Assembly: GCA_002352185.1 (NCBI GenBank)
Contig: DEHY01000200.1
Location: 11,048 to 25,483, forward strand
DNA length: 14,436 bases
Source of the DNA: Competibacteraceae bacterium UBA2788
GTDB taxonomy: Bacteria > Pseudomonadota > Gammaproteobacteria > Competibacterales > Competibacteraceae
Direction: 5' to 3'
Shown here: positions 1-8,026 of the stretch, one piece after another
How the letters are laid out: every line of letters starts with the position of its first letter
Numbering within the stretch: the stretch's first letter is position 1
Translations under genes and position numbers: made by a program
Notes under the pieces: model-generated
What the model saw: only the letters and a program-made list of their open reading frames with translations
The model's database searches: none
What the model was told of the DNA's origin: nothing

Positions 1-300
1 CGTGCGCCGTTCCGAGTGGCCAACGATCACATAGGCACAGTGGAAATCATTGAGCATCGATCCCGACACCTCGCCGGTGTAGGCTCCAGACGCCTGCTCA
101 CACATATTCTGCGCGCCCCAGACGATAGCGGAACCGGACAGTTGCTGTTCAACCGCCCCCAAGTACACGAACGGTGGGAACACCGCCAGTTCGACGGCAG
201 CCACCTCGGCAGCGCCCCCGAGTATCCCTTGCAACAGCTCACGGATACTGCCTGTCGAGCCATTCATTTTCCAGTTTCCAGCCACCAGCTTACGGCGCAT
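1..300 (-). CDS. tpiA: Triosephosphate isomerase, N-terminal 100 residues (gene runs off window start)
   Basis: This is the start of triosephosphate isomerase, the cytosolic glycolytic enzyme that interconverts dihydroxyacetone phosphate and glyceraldehyde 3-phosphate. Translation from the ATG at 300-298 begins MRRKLVAGNWKMNG, the family N-terminus with substrate-binding Asn and Lys at residues 9 and 11. It ends at the window edge in VIVGHSERRT, where the His (about residue 95) is the catalytic electrophile. About 100 of roughly 250 residues are present and the frame stays open. A GGAGAGGA ribosome-binding site lies just upstream of the ATG. The gene follows glmM by 61 nt on the same strand, and in related genomes secG usually comes next. 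I saw nothing irregular. Identity is clear from the two motifs; only the missing C-terminus limits it. Confidence 0.97.
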   Translation of the reverse strand, partial: MRRKLVAGNWKMNGSTGSIRELLQGILGGAAEVAAVELAVFPPFVYLGAVEQQLSGSAIVWGAQNMCEQASGAYTGEVSGSMLNDFHCAYVIVGHSERRT

Positions 301-361
301 GTCATTCCTCTCCACGGCGAAAAATCCGGGCAAGCTTACGGATTCCACGCCCGAAAATCAA

Positions 362-1699
362 TCATGCCGATAGCGTGTCCCGCACCACATTAGCCAACTC
401 CCGGGCATGGCGCTCAACAACGCCTGCATCTATTCCTTCCACCATAACGCGCACTACAGGTTCAGTGCCGGATGATCGCAGCAGCACGCGCCCGTTGTCG
501 CCCAGTTGCATCTCCGCTGCACGAACCGCTTCCTGAATCGGTTTTAGCTGCAAATCCACCTGCCCGGTGACCGAAACATTGATCAGCGTCTGTGGATACT
601 TGCTCATGCCCGCTTTGAGATCGTGCAAATTTTTGCCCGATTGCAGCATAGCCGATAGCACCTGCAATGCGGAAATGATACCGTCGCCCGTCGTCGTTCG
701 ATCCAGGCAGATAATGTGCCCGGAACCCTCGCCACCCAGAATCAGCTTCTCGGCCTGCAAGCATTCCATTACATAGCGATCGCCGACCTTGGCGCGCCGC
801 AATTCAAGCCCCAGCGCCCGCAGCGCTACTTCCAAGCCCAGATTGGTCATTAGCGTACCGACCACGGCATTGAAGCGGCTGCCTGTACGCAGGCGGTCGC
901 GGGTGATAATGAACAGCAGTTCGTCACCATCCAGCGCCTCGCCGCGATGATCCACCATGATCACCCGGTCGCCATCGCCGTCGAAGGCGATGCCGAGATC
1001 GGCGTTCTGCTCCTTGACCGTCGCACGCAGGATTGCCGGTTTGGTGGAACCGCAGTCCAGGTTGATATTCAGCCCATCCGGTGCGACGCCTATCGGAATC
1101 ACCGCCGCGCCCATCTCGCTCAATACACTGGGGGCAATGTGATAGGTGGCTCCATGGGCACAGTCCACCACGATTTTCAACCCTGCCAGACTGGTGTATG
1201 CCGGAACCGTACTCTTGCAGAACTCAATGTAGCGGCCGGCGGCGTCAACGATGCGCTCGGCCTTGCCCAGCGCGTCGGGTTCGACCGTCGTCATCGGCTG
1301 CTCCAGCAGTTCCTCGATGCGCATTTCGACGGCATCAGGCAATTTCTGGCCGTCGCGGGAAAAGAACTTGATGCCGTTGTCATAGTAAGGATTGTGGGAG
1401 GCGCTGACCACGATGCCGGCGCAGGCGTGCAAGGTGCGCGTCAGGTAGGCGATGCCGGGCGTCGGCATCGGCCCCAGCAGGGCGATATTGACTCCGGATG
1501 CCGACAGACCCGCTTCCAGGGCCGATTCAAACATGTAGCCGGAAATGCGGGTGTCCTTGCCGATGACCACCTTGTTGAATCCCTGAGTCTGCAACACCCG
1601 CCCAACGGCCCATCCGAGCTTCAACATGAATTCCGCCGTAATCGGGTGTTGACCCACCCGACCGCGAATGCCGTCCGTACCAAAGTAGCGTTTTCCCAT
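362..1699 (-). CDS. glmM: Phosphoglucosamine mutase
   Basis: GlmM converts glucosamine 6-phosphate to glucosamine 1-phosphate, which feeds UDP-GlcNAc synthesis for peptidoglycan and lipopolysaccharide. The 445-residue length is normal. Visible motifs are the N-terminal [11 protein letters not shown] (residues 3-13), the phosphoserine loop VSASHNP with the phosphorylated Ser at 101, the metal-binding DGDGDR with Asp 240, 242 and 244, the sugar-binding GGEGSGH at 322-328, and the C-terminal phosphate-binding RSSGTEP at 408-414. The start is supported by a GGGGGAT ribosome-binding site 4-5 nt upstream and by agreement with the family N-terminus. It lies 96 nt after folP and 61 nt before tpiA on the same strand, the usual gammaproteobacterial order. 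No strong terminator is seen on either side, so it probably shares transcripts with its neighbours. Confidence 0.98.
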   Translation of the reverse strand: MGKRYFGTDGIRGRVGQHPITAEFMLKLGWAVGRVLQTQGFNKVVIGKDTRISGYMFESALEAGLSASGVNIALLGPMPTPGIAYLTRTLHACAGIVVSASHNPYYDNGIKFFSRDGQKLPDAVEMRIEELLEQPMTTVEPDALGKAERIVDAAGRYIEFCKSTVPAYTSLAGLKIVVDCAHGATYHIAPSVLSEMGAAVIPIGVAPDGLNINLDCGSTKPAILRATVKEQNADLGIAFDGDGDRVIMVDHRGEALDGDELLFIITRDRLRTGSRFNAVVGTLMTNLGLEVALRALGLELRRAKVGDRYVMECLQAEKLILGGEGSGHIICLDRTTTGDGIISALQVLSAMLQSGKNLHDLKAGMSKYPQTLINVSVTGQVDLQLKPIQEAVRAAEMQLGDNGRVLLRSSGTEPVVRVMVEGIDAGVVERHARELANVVRDTLSA

Positions 1700-1795
1700 A
1701 CCCTATCCCCCTGCTTTAGCTTGATTTAGGAATTTTAGCGGGGATGGCGGCGCCCCGAATGCCCGACTTGGCGCAATAATTTAACGCCGTACGCA

Positions 1796-2626
1796 TCAGG
1801 CAGCCGCCCGTGCGGCCGTACAGACACACAGGGCTTGCACCGTCTCCCGGACATCGTGGGTGCGAATGATGTGAGCGCCCTGCCAGGCGGCAATCACCGC
1901 CGCCGCCAGGCTGCCGCTCAACCGCTCGCCAACGGGCGCGCCCATCAGTGCGCCAATCATGCTCTTACGGGAAATTCCAACCAGGATGCCTGCGGCCAGA
2001 TCGCTGAAGCGGCGCAAGCGCCGCAGAAGCGTCAGGTTGTGTTCCAGCGTCTTGCCGAAGCCGAAACCGGGGTCCACCAAAATCCGCGTGCGCGGGATGC
2101 CGAGACTTTCACAGGCTTGAACCCGCTCGGCCAGAAAGGCATGAACATCAGCCACGACATCGGCATAACCGGGTTGCTGTTGCATCGTTGCCGGCTCGCC
2201 TTGCAGATGCATCAGGCAAACCGGCAAACCGCTGGCTGCCGCCGCTTCCAGCGCCCCCGGCAGGCGCAGCGCCCGCACATCGTTGATCAGGCCAGCGCCG
2301 ACGCAGGCTGCTTCGCGCATGACCTCAGGTTTGCTGGTATCCACCGAGATGGGTACGGACAGTTCACGCGCCAGCCGCTCCACCACCGGCAATACCCGAT
2401 CCATCTCCTCCTGAACTGATACCGGTGTCGCGCCGGGCCGAGTGGACTCACCGCCTACATCAATCAGCGCGGCGCCTTCCATCACCATCACCTCGGCGCG
2501 GCGCACTGCATCGGCCAGCGAAACGTAAAGCCCGCCGTCGGAGAATGAATCGGGGGTGATGTTCAACACCCCCATAACGACAGGCTGGCTCAGGTCAAGC
2601 ATCCTGCCAGCGCAGTCAATCCGCAT
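1796..2626 (-). CDS. folP: Dihydropteroate synthase
   Basis: FolP condenses 6-hydroxymethyl-7,8-dihydropterin diphosphate with p-aminobenzoate to give 7,8-dihydropteroate in folate synthesis, and is the sulfonamide target. The 276-residue protein shows the full pterin-binding set: GVLNITPDSFSDGG at 19-32, LIDVGGESTRPG at 54-65, the SVDT aspartate at 96, INDVR at 114-118, VDPGFGFGKT at 184-193, ISRKS at 218-222 and the C-terminal IIRTHDV with Arg 255 and His 257. The start codon lies 3 nt after the ftsH stop, so translation is probably coupled to ftsH; no strong ribosome-binding site is visible in front of it. The C-terminus ends in an alanine-rich tail. A 96-nt spacer with only a weak GC-rich inverted repeat separates it from glmM. 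Confidence 0.98.
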   Translation of the reverse strand: MRIDCAGRMLDLSQPVVMGVLNITPDSFSDGGLYVSLADAVRRAEVMVMEGAALIDVGGESTRPGATPVSVQEEMDRVLPVVERLARELSVPISVDTSKPEVMREAACVGAGLINDVRALRLPGALEAAAASGLPVCLMHLQGEPATMQQQPGYADVVADVHAFLAERVQACESLGIPRTRILVDPGFGFGKTLEHNLTLLRRLRRFSDLAAGILVGISRKSMIGALMGAPVGERLSGSLAAAVIAAWQGAHIIRTHDVRETVQALCVCTAARAAA

Positions 2627-2629
2627 GGC

Positions 2630-4546
2630 TCAATGCTGCCGGGCCGGGCCGCCAATCGGCCCCTTGCCGATGTGATCCTTGTCCAAGCTGACCGGCGAGC
2701 CCGTTGATGGCGGTTCCTGGTCAGTGTCCGGTTCGACAGGCTCACGCGGCGGACGCCCCGCCATGATATCGTCAATCTGATCGGCATCAATGGTCTCGTA
2801 CTTAATCAGCGCGTCAGCCATGGCATGGAGCTGGTCGAGATGATCCCGCAACAATTGCTCGGCGCGCCGGTAATTGCGGTTAATCGTGGCGTGGATTTCC
2901 TCGTCAATGACATGGGCGGTTTCATCGGAAACATTCTTGTGACGAGTCACCGACCGACCCAGAAACACCTCGCCGTCATCCTCGCTGTACGTCAACGGTC
3001 CCAGTCGATCCGACAATCCCCACTTGGTCACCATGCTGCGTGCAATGTTGGTGGCGCGCTCAATGTCATTCTGCGCGCCGGTGGTGACAAAATCCGCTCC
3101 GAAGATCAGCGCCTCGGCGATTCGACCACCGAACAGGCTGGAAATCTGGCTTTCCAGTCGCTGCTTGCTGAAGCTGTAACGATCACCTTCCGGCAGGAAC
3201 ATGGTGACGCCCAGCGCCCGTCCGCGCGGGATGATGCTGACCTTGTAGACCGGATCATGCGACGGCACCAATCGCCCAACAATCGCATGACCCGCCTCAT
3301 GATAGGCGGTGAGTTTCTTCTCATCCTCGCTCATCACCATGGACTTGCGTTCAGCGCCCATCATGATTTTATCCTTGGCTTTCTCGAAGTCCTCCATGTC
3401 TACATCGCGCTTGTTGGTGCGGGCGGCAAACAGGGCGGCTTCATTGACCAAGTTTGCCAGATCGGCGCCGGAGAAACCCGGAGTGCCCCGGGCGATGACG
3501 GCAGGTTTGACGTTGCTGGATAGCGGCACTTTGCGCATGTGAACCTTGAGAATCTGCTCGCGGCCACGCACGTCGGGCAGCGGCACCACCACCTGGCGAT
3601 CAAAGCGGCCCGGACGCAGCAACGCCGGGTCGAGTACGTCCGGCCGGTTGGTGGCGGCGATGACGATGATGCCTTCATTGCCCTCGAAACCATCCATTTC
3701 CACCAGCAGTTGATTCAGGGTCTGCTCGCGCTCGTCATGACCGCCGCCGAGACCTGCGCCGCGATGGCGGCCGACTGCGTCAATTTCATCAATGAAAATG
3801 ATGCAGGGCGCGTGCTTCTTGGCCTGCTCGAACATGTCACGCACCCGCGAAGCGCCGACGCCCACGAACATCTCGACGAAATCGGAGCCGGAAATTGAGA
3901 AGAACGGCACTTTCGCCTCGCCGGCGATGGCCTTGGCCAGCAAGGTCTTGCCGGTGCCCGGCGAGCCGACCATCAGCACCCCGCGCGGAATTTTGCCGCC
4001 GAGTTTCTGAAACTTGCCGGGATCGCGCAGGAATTCCACCAGTTCCGCCACTTCTTCCTTGGCTTCATCAACGCCTGCGACATCAGCAAACGTAATCTTG
4101 ATTTGATCTTCGCTCATCATCCGGGCGCGCGACTTGCCAAACGACATCGCGCCCCGACCTGCGCCGCCACCCTGCATTTGTCGCAGGAAAAACACCCAGA
4201 TCCCGATCAGCAGCAGCATCGGGAACCAGGAGATGAAAATCTGCATCAACAGCCCCTGTTTTTCCGGCGGTTGGCCTTCGATATCCACGCCATGATTAAG
4301 CAGTTCGCCGATCATGGGGCTGTTATCGGTTTCGGGGCTGTAGGTGGTGAAGCGTTCGCCGCCGCTGGTGCGACCCTGGATGATGCGACCGTCAATCGTC
4401 ACCTGCGCGATCCGCCCCTGCTTGGCGTCTTGCAGAAACTGCGAGTAGGACATCTGGGCGGACGGCGTCACCTTGGGGCCAAAGCTGTTGAAAACCGACA
4501 TCAGCACCACCGCGATAACCACCCACAACAGGATATTTTTGACCAT
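2630..4546 (-). CDS. ftsH: ATP-dependent zinc metalloprotease FtsH
   Basis: FtsH is a hexameric AAA+ protease of the inner membrane that degrades unneeded membrane proteins and regulators such as LpxC and sigma-32 in E. coli. Numbering from the ATG at 4546 (638 residues): first membrane helix about 5-22, periplasmic domain, second helix about 103-121, Walker A GSPGTGKT at 194-201, pore-loop MFVGVG near 226-231, Walker B IIFIDEID at 249-256, second region of homology RPGRFDRQ at 311-318, and zinc site HEAGH at 416-420 with the third ligand Asp near 494. A longer reading to 4636 adds 30 residues unlike the family. [17 protein letters not shown] matches the E. coli N-terminus. A GAGG motif sits 17 nt upstream of this ATG but 8 nt from an in-frame TTG at 4555, so a three-residue longer start is possible. 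The proline-rich, hydrophilic tail is typical. Confidence 0.98.
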   Translation of the reverse strand: MVKNILLWVVIAVVLMSVFNSFGPKVTPSAQMSYSQFLQDAKQGRIAQVTIDGRIIQGRTSGGERFTTYSPETDNSPMIGELLNHGVDIEGQPPEKQGLLMQIFISWFPMLLLIGIWVFFLRQMQGGGAGRGAMSFGKSRARMMSEDQIKITFADVAGVDEAKEEVAELVEFLRDPGKFQKLGGKIPRGVLMVGSPGTGKTLLAKAIAGEAKVPFFSISGSDFVEMFVGVGASRVRDMFEQAKKHAPCIIFIDEIDAVGRHRGAGLGGGHDEREQTLNQLLVEMDGFEGNEGIIVIAATNRPDVLDPALLRPGRFDRQVVVPLPDVRGREQILKVHMRKVPLSSNVKPAVIARGTPGFSGADLANLVNEAALFAARTNKRDVDMEDFEKAKDKIMMGAERKSMVMSEDEKKLTAYHEAGHAIVGRLVPSHDPVYKVSIIPRGRALGVTMFLPEGDRYSFSKQRLESQISSLFGGRIAEALIFGADFVTTGAQNDIERATNIARSMVTKWGLSDRLGPLTYSEDDGEVFLGRSVTRHKNVSDETAHVIDEEIHATINRNYRRAEQLLRDHLDQLHAMADALIKYETIDADQIDDIMAGRPPREPVEPDTDQEPPSTGSPVSLDKDHIGKGPIGGPARQH

Positions 4547-4651
4547 GTCGTTCAAGGCATGCACCTCAATACTGCAAGACTGCGATAAAGGAATTCGCGC
4601 CGCCGTTTCCCGGTCGCGATGGCTGAAAAAGCACAAAATTTATAGACCTGT

Positions 4652-5272
4652 TCACCCGCGATAGTTCCTGGCGAGCAGGTACTGTTCGGCGCTGCGCGCA
4701 CGCGAGGCCCTGGGCTTGCGGGGCGCGACGGTGACGAACGCGGGGCGCAGTTCTTTCAGAAACGCATCGAAGCCTTCACCCTGAAAAATCTTGAGCAGAA
4801 AATCTCCGCCAGGTCGCAGACAACGACGGGCAAAGTCCAGCGCCAGTTCACTCAGATACATGCCGCGAGGTTGATCGACGGCTTTGATGCCGCTGGTGTT
4901 GGGAGCCATATCGGCCAGCACCAAATCTACAGGGCGACCGTCCAGCGCCGCCAACAAGCGTTCGAGCGTCATGGCCTCGCGGAAATCGCCTTCGATGCAT
5001 TCAACTCCGGGCAACGGTTCAATAGGCAAAATATCCAGGGCGATAACCGCACCCTGCCGACCGACCAGCCGCGCCGCCAGTTGTGACCAGCCACCCGGCG
5101 CCGCACCCAGATCCACCACAGTCATGCCAGGCCGCAACAACCGGTCTTTCTCATGAATTTCCAACAGCTTGTACACCGCACGGGACCGATAACCCTCCTG
5201 CTGGGCGCGCTTGACGTACTCGTCAGTGAAATGCTCACGCAACCAGCGGGCGCTGCTTTTAGTCCGGGCCAT
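4652..5272 (-). CDS. rlmE: 23S rRNA (uridine-2552 2'-O)-methyltransferase RlmE (FtsJ/RrmJ)
   Basis: RlmE methylates the 2'-OH of U2552 in the A loop of 23S rRNA late in 50S assembly, using SAM. The 206-residue protein has the usual bacterial size. The SAM motif [10 protein letters not shown] lies at about 53-62. The K-D-K-E catalytic tetrad is visible: Lys 35 in AVYKLLEI, Asp 121 in DMAPNTSG, Lys 161 in LLKIFQG, and Glu 196 in SAEQYLLA. The start ATG at 5272-5270 overlaps the end of the upstream membrane-protein gene by 14 nt, suggesting translational coupling. ftsH begins 105 nt downstream on the same strand. The rlmE-ftsH pair is heat-shock regulated in E. coli, but I could not make out a convincing sigma-32 promoter in the spacer here. 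Confidence 0.97.
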   Translation of the reverse strand: MARTKSSARWLREHFTDEYVKRAQQEGYRSRAVYKLLEIHEKDRLLRPGMTVVDLGAAPGGWSQLAARLVGRQGAVIALDILPIEPLPGVECIEGDFREAMTLERLLAALDGRPVDLVLADMAPNTSGIKAVDQPRGMYLSELALDFARRCLRPGGDFLLKIFQGEGFDAFLKELRPAFVTVAPRKPRASRARSAEQYLLARNYRG

Positions 5273-5492
5273 CGGCGCGCTGTTCCCGGTCGCGAGCGAT
5301 CCCGGCCATGACCTTGCGGGTGCGGATTACGATCCAGCACAGACCCAGCAGACCATAGCTCGCCAACACCAGCAGTTGCACCAGCAAGCTCTCCACGATT
5401 CTCCCCTGCACCAGCAGCAGCAACCCGCCGACCGTCAGGATAATGCCGAGGTCCAGCTTGACTTCATTCAGGGGGCTAGGGGCTACCGTCAT
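5259..5492 (-). CDS. Small two-helix membrane protein, function unknown
   Basis: I do not recognise this 77-residue protein. It begins [16 protein letters not shown] and has two hydrophobic stretches, about residues 16-28 and 32-54, separated by a short QGRIVES turn, then a basic and acidic tail ([15 protein letters not shown]). This looks like a hairpin inner-membrane protein. I chose the ATG at 5492 because AAGGG lies just upstream; a longer frame to 5555 would run into the start of divergent yhbY. An AT-rich stretch on the minus strand around 5506-5516 (TAATATAAC) could supply a -10 element, without a clear -35. The gene overlaps rlmE by 14 nt, so it is probably the first gene of the rlmE-ftsH transcript. 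Function cannot be inferred beyond that association. Confidence 0.7.
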   Translation of the reverse strand: MTVAPSPLNEVKLDLGIILTVGGLLLLVQGRIVESLLVQLLVLASYGLLGLCWIVIRTRKVMAGIARDREQRADGPD

Positions 5493-5545
5493 ACCCTTGC
5501 CAGCAGTTATATTATTCGCTTCTTTCACTCTATCCGGCCCCCCGC

Positions 5546-5842
5546 GTGCAGACACTCACCAACCCACAGAAACGCCATCTCAAAACCTTGGCCCATCACC
5601 GCAAGCCGGTCGTAATTATCGGTGACAACGGCATCACGGCGGCGGTCACTCACGAAATTCTGCTGGCGCTGGATCATCACGAGTTAATCAAGATCCGGGT
5701 CAACGCCGCCAATCGCGCAATGCGCGAAACCATGGTCTCAGATCTTTGCGCAACAACAGACGCAACGCTCGTGCAGCGGGTTGGACACATCGCTACGCTG
5801 TTCCGCCGCAATCCCGATGCGCCGCGCATCGAACTGCCGTGA
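5546..5842 (+). CDS. yhbY: YhbY-family CRM-domain RNA-binding protein (ribosome assembly)
   Basis: This 98-residue protein is the single-domain CRM (YhbY) protein associated with pre-50S ribosomal particles in E. coli. The sequence follows the family closely: LTNPQKRHLKTLAHHRKPVV near the N-terminus, the GxxG-type loop IGDNGIT at about 29-35, then LDHHELIKIRV at about 45-55, and a C-terminal LFRRNPDAPRIELP resembling LYRPTKERKISLP in E. coli. Translation starts at a GTG (5546); no good ribosome-binding site is visible upstream, and no in-frame ATG fits the family better. It is divergent from the rlmE operon, as in E. coli, with about 53 nt between the two chosen starts for shared regulatory signals. 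The gene ends at 5842, just before a terminator that serves the opposite strand. Confidence 0.95.
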   Translation: MQTLTNPQKRHLKTLAHHRKPVVIIGDNGITAAVTHEILLALDHHELIKIRVNAANRAMRETMVSDLCATTDATLVQRVGHIATLFRRNPDAPRIELP

Positions 5843-5864
5843 GCGGCGCGACGCTTCCAAAGAC

Positions 5865-5886
5865 AAAAAACCGCCAAAAATGGCGG
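5865..5886 (-). terminator. Intrinsic terminator of the tRNA-Leu transcription unit
   Basis: The 6-bp stem CCGCCA/TGGCGG (5871-5876 with 5881-5886) has a four-base loop and is followed on the minus strand by six T residues (plus-strand A run at 5865-5870). It lies about 40 nt past the CCA end of the tRNA-Leu fragment, in the right orientation to end that transcript. For plus-strand yhbY the A run precedes the stem and the following bases are not T-rich, so it is a poor terminator in that direction. Confidence 0.8.
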
Positions 5887-5925
5887 TAAGTTAACAGGGA
5901 ACAAGGGTTGCTAACCGGCTGTTTT

Positions 5926-5987
5926 TGGTACTGGTGGTGGGACTCGAACCCACAAGCCCGGTCAAGGGCGCAGGATTTTAAGCCCGA
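5926..5987 (-). tRNA. tRNA-Leu (UAA), 3' portion only; 5' part missing at element junction
   Basis: Reading the minus strand, the 3' part of a class II tRNA is clear. There is an encoded CCA (5926-5928), discriminator A (5929), acceptor 3' strand CACCAGT (5930-5936), and a perfect T arm GTGGG/CCCAC with loop TTCGAGT (5937-5953). A long variable arm GCCC/GGGC follows (5956-5969), then anticodon 3' strand TCCTG (5971-5975) and loop CTTAAAA with anticodon TAA at 5978-5980. Beyond the loop the fit fails: the 5' strand TCGGG pairs with TCCTG only through two G-C and two G-T pairs with one mismatch. The expected acceptor 5' strand ACTGGTG is absent from the next 70 bp. A GGTAG at 5997-6001 resembles a D-loop, but the same string recurs elsewhere in the element. 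It is probably not functional as it stands. Confidence 0.85.
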
Positions 5988-5990
5988 TGC
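5971..5990. other. Probable left attachment site (att) of the element, in the tRNA anticodon arm
   Basis: Chromosomal tRNA-Leu sequence is recognisable up to the anticodon loop (5976-5982) and stops fitting immediately after it, within 5983-5990. Tyrosine recombinases are known to use anticodon arms as core sites, with the stem as inverted half-sites and the loop as the crossover region. The exact crossover cannot be set from one junction; comparison with the right end or an empty site is needed. Confidence 0.6.
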
Positions 5991-5994
5991 GCTT

Positions 5995-6007
5995 CCTACC
6001 AAAAAAC
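5995..6007 (-). repeat. Arm-type repeat candidate (TTTTTTGGTAGG, minus strand)
   Basis: The minus strand reads TTTTTTGGTAGG here, next to the attachment junction. Related TTTGGTAG strings occur in the opposite orientation at 6229-6236 and 6239-6246, and again at 14415-14423. Repeats flanking an attachment core next to an integrase gene are typical integrase arm-binding sites; this role is inferred. Confidence 0.4.
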
Positions 6008-6186
6008 GAATCAACTCAATTTGTTGCCAAGATAGCCTAGCCAACTTGGGGCACTATCGGGACACTTGGCTACAACCTTTAGCAACATCCTACCATCAAT
6101 CTCTTTTACCTAGAAGCATTGTACAAACCTTCCATTTCTACCCTCAATGCCCCTTGAGTATCCCAAATTCTCTTTTAAGCCAGTAA

Positions 6187-6220
6187 ATAAGCGCTTATGC
6201 ACAGGATTACTAATCCTGTG
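6187..6220. promoter_or_regulatory. Two adjacent palindromes upstream of the integrase gene
   Basis: ATAAGCGCTTAT (6187-6198) is a perfect 12-bp palindrome. One base further, 6200-6220 is a perfect inverted repeat with 10-bp arms (CACAGGATTA and TAATCCTGTG) around a single C. The segment 6008-6279 between attachment junction and integrase has no credible gene, and these are its strongest signals. They lie 60-90 bp before the integrase start, where an operator for an excisionase-type regulator or a secondary recombinase core site would be expected. The arm CAGGATT also occurs in the tRNA anticodon arm at 5971-5977. Confidence 0.55.
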
Positions 6221-6228
6221 TTGCTACG

Positions 6229-6247
6229 TTTGGTAGTTTTTGGTAGG
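6229..6247 (+). repeat. Paired TTTGGTAG direct repeats, 10 bp apart
   Basis: TTTGGTAG occurs at 6229-6236 and 6239-6246, one helical turn apart, 33-50 bp before the integrase start. The spacing and position fit arm-type integrase binding sites or an autoregulatory operator. An inverted relative lies at 5995-6007. Confidence 0.4.
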
Positions 6248-6279
6248 GTATCGCCGCTATCCAAAACAAGGGCGCAAGC

Positions 6280-7335
6280 ATGGCAACCATTGAGAAGCGA
6301 TCCGGGCGCGGCGAGACGGCTTACCGGGTCAAGGTCCGGTTGAAGGGACACGCCCCACAATCGGCAACCTTCACCCGGAAAACCGACGCCGATAAATGGG
6401 CGGCGAAAATTGAAACGGAGATTCGGGAAGGCCGGCATTTCAAGACCGTTGCCGCTCGCCGGCATACCCTGGCGGAACTGATTGACCGGTACATCATCGG
6501 CGTTTTGCCCAGCAAGAAGGATGCGGCGCAACAGGCCAGACAACTGAACTGGTGGAAAGCCCGCCTGGGGCACTGCCTACTGTCTGATCTATCCGCCCCA
6601 TTGTTGGCTGAACAACGCGACGCTCTACTTTGCGAACCCCGCCGATCCGACAAACCCCGCTCCCCGGCAACCGTCAATCGCTACCTGGCTGCGCTGTCCC
6701 ATGTCTTCACCGTTGCCGTTCAAGACTACGGTTGGATTGACGCGAACCCACTGCTGAAAGTCAGCCGTGGCAAAGAAGCCACTGGCCGCGTTCGCTTCCT
6801 GTCAGACGCCGAGCGGAACCGGCTGCTGACCGCCTGTAAGGCCAGTAGCAACGCCGATCTTTATCCCGCCGTGGTTCTATCGCTGGCAACCGGCGCACGG
6901 CGCTCTGAGCTGCTTACGCTACGTTGGGCGCAAGTAGACCTGATCCGTGGAAGTGTGACCCTACTGGAAACCAAAAACGGCGAACGCCGCGCCTTGCCGC
7001 TGGGCGACCTTGCCCGCGAACTGCTGAAAACCCGCGCTAAGGTGCGGCGTATTGATTCCGATCTAGTGTTCCCCGGCCGGCCGCCGACCCGCCCTGCTCA
7101 GTTACGCCATGCGTGGCAGACCGCCCTTCAGGTGGCCGGTATCACTGACTTCCATTGGCACGATCTACGACATTCCGCCGCCAGTTACTTGGCGATGAAT
7201 GGCGCATCACTACAGGAAATCGCCGCCGTGTTGGGACACAAGACCTTGGCGATGGTGAAGCGCTACACGCATCTGTCGGAACAGCACACCGCCGGCGTAG
7301 TGAACCGGATGAACCGCGCCATTTTTGGCGAATAG
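6280..7335 (+). CDS. int: Tyrosine-type site-specific integrase
   Basis: This 351-residue phage-type integrase should catalyse insertion and excision of the element at the adjacent tRNA-Leu. The N-terminal part (about 1-60, ending in a strand with FTRKTDADKWAAKIETEI) is a short arm-binding domain. A helical core-binding domain follows at about 64-165, then the catalytic domain from about 170. All catalytic residues are visible: Arg 207 in TGARRSELL, Lys 232 in TKNGERR, His 294 and Arg 297 in WHDLRHSAA, His 320 in LGHKT, and the nucleophile Tyr 329 in KRYTHLS. An AAGGG motif precedes the ATG. The gene points away from the tRNA and begins about 290 bp inside the element, the normal position next to attL. 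It appears intact. Confidence 0.96.
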   Translation: MATIEKRSGRGETAYRVKVRLKGHAPQSATFTRKTDADKWAAKIETEIREGRHFKTVAARRHTLAELIDRYIIGVLPSKKDAAQQARQLNWWKARLGHCLLSDLSAPLLAEQRDALLCEPRRSDKPRSPATVNRYLAALSHVFTVAVQDYGWIDANPLLKVSRGKEATGRVRFLSDAERNRLLTACKASSNADLYPAVVLSLATGARRSELLTLRWAQVDLIRGSVTLLETKNGERRALPLGDLARELLKTRAKVRRIDSDLVFPGRPPTRPAQLRHAWQTALQVAGITDFHWHDLRHSAASYLAMNGASLQEIAAVLGHKTLAMVKRYTHLSEQHTAGVVNRMNRAIFGE

Positions 7336-7347
7336 GGAGCGCGATCC

Positions 7348-8022
7348 ATGACTGAGAAATCAGGGCTTTCATTGCGCGACGCGCTGATTTGGAAAAGGAA
7401 TGAAGTAGTTAGCGTGAGTGAATTTGTTATGGCTTTGCAATCATGGGAGAAAATCAGCGAGAGAGGAGCATTTACTCAACTCAACATGCTGATTGCTTCA
7501 GGTCTTCCCATCTATGACCACTCCAAGATTCTTACTGGTGAAATTAAAGTGCCTTCGCACCTTGCGATAATCTCAATTTCAGCACAGATGATGGATATTG
7601 AACTGCAAGAAGTTGACGGAGAAAAACCGCCCGCGTTTTCAAACTTACGGATTAACCGTAATGAAGCATTCAATCTGTTTGCCAAATATGGAATTAAGGA
7701 ACCGTATCCGTGGCCTTATCCTCCCGGCTTTCCTAAATTTGGTCTAACTGAAATTGTAGAAGCATCCACTATAGATGCTCCAATACACGGCAACACAATA
7801 AAAAACACTCTAACAAGATACCAAACTCTTGAGGCTTGTTTCGCAGTACTCGCCGCATATCCCAACGAATGTAGAGATAAATCCGGCAAGGTAGTAGCTA
7901 CAAAGTTATGCCGATGCCTAGACAAGAACGCTGCAAAGTTTTGGCCGGAAGAATGCGTGCCACCCCTAGAAGTGGATACTATTGAGAGACAGATTAGAGA
8001 TGTCCTTAATCGCTTAGGCTAA
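7348..8022 (+). CDS. Hypothetical protein, AT-rich cargo gene next to the integrase
   Basis: I do not recognise this 224-residue protein. It starts 12 nt after the integrase stop, with AGGGAG upstream of the ATG, so it may be co-transcribed with the integrase. No membrane segment, signal peptide or nucleotide-binding motif is visible. The first about 95 residues are mixed and may form a helix-rich domain. A proline- and aromatic-rich stretch (EPYPWPYPPGFPKFG) lies at about 118-132. The last about 70 residues (from TLEACFAVLAAYPNECRDKSG) look like a compact helical domain with three Cys. The gene is clearly AT-richer than int and uses AT-ending codons often, suggesting separate acquisition. 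Its place between integrase and regulator is typical for accessory cargo, but I infer no specific function. Confidence 0.75.
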   Translation: MTEKSGLSLRDALIWKRNEVVSVSEFVMALQSWEKISERGAFTQLNMLIASGLPIYDHSKILTGEIKVPSHLAIISISAQMMDIELQEVDGEKPPAFSNLRINRNEAFNLFAKYGIKEPYPWPYPPGFPKFGLTEIVEASTIDAPIHGNTIKNTLTRYQTLEACFAVLAAYPNECRDKSGKVVATKLCRCLDKNAAKFWPEECVPPLEVDTIERQIRDVLNRLG

Positions 8023-8026
8023 TTTC

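Noticed and set aside
947..1729. Plus-strand open frame of 260 codons
   Set aside because: It is antisense to glmM, which has all catalytic motifs and normal length.
1734..1760. Terminator between folP and glmM
   Set aside because: Only a short, imperfect GC-rich inverted repeat (GGGG/CCCC) is present and it lacks a T run. The genes are probably co-transcribed.
4547..4636. N-terminal extension of FtsH by 30 residues
   Set aside because: The extra residues do not resemble FtsH, whereas the ATG at 4546 reproduces the conserved N-terminus next to the first membrane helix. Only the three-residue extension from TTG 4555 stays possible.
5908..6186. Plus-strand open frame of 92 codons across the attachment region
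   Set aside because: It runs antisense through the tRNA fragment and into non-coding repeats. It has no ribosome-binding site and no protein-like pattern.
6200..6220. tRNA anticodon arm (7-base loop with U33-like T)
   Set aside because: The hairpin looks like an anticodon arm, but no T arm, D arm, acceptor stem or CCA flanks it on either strand.
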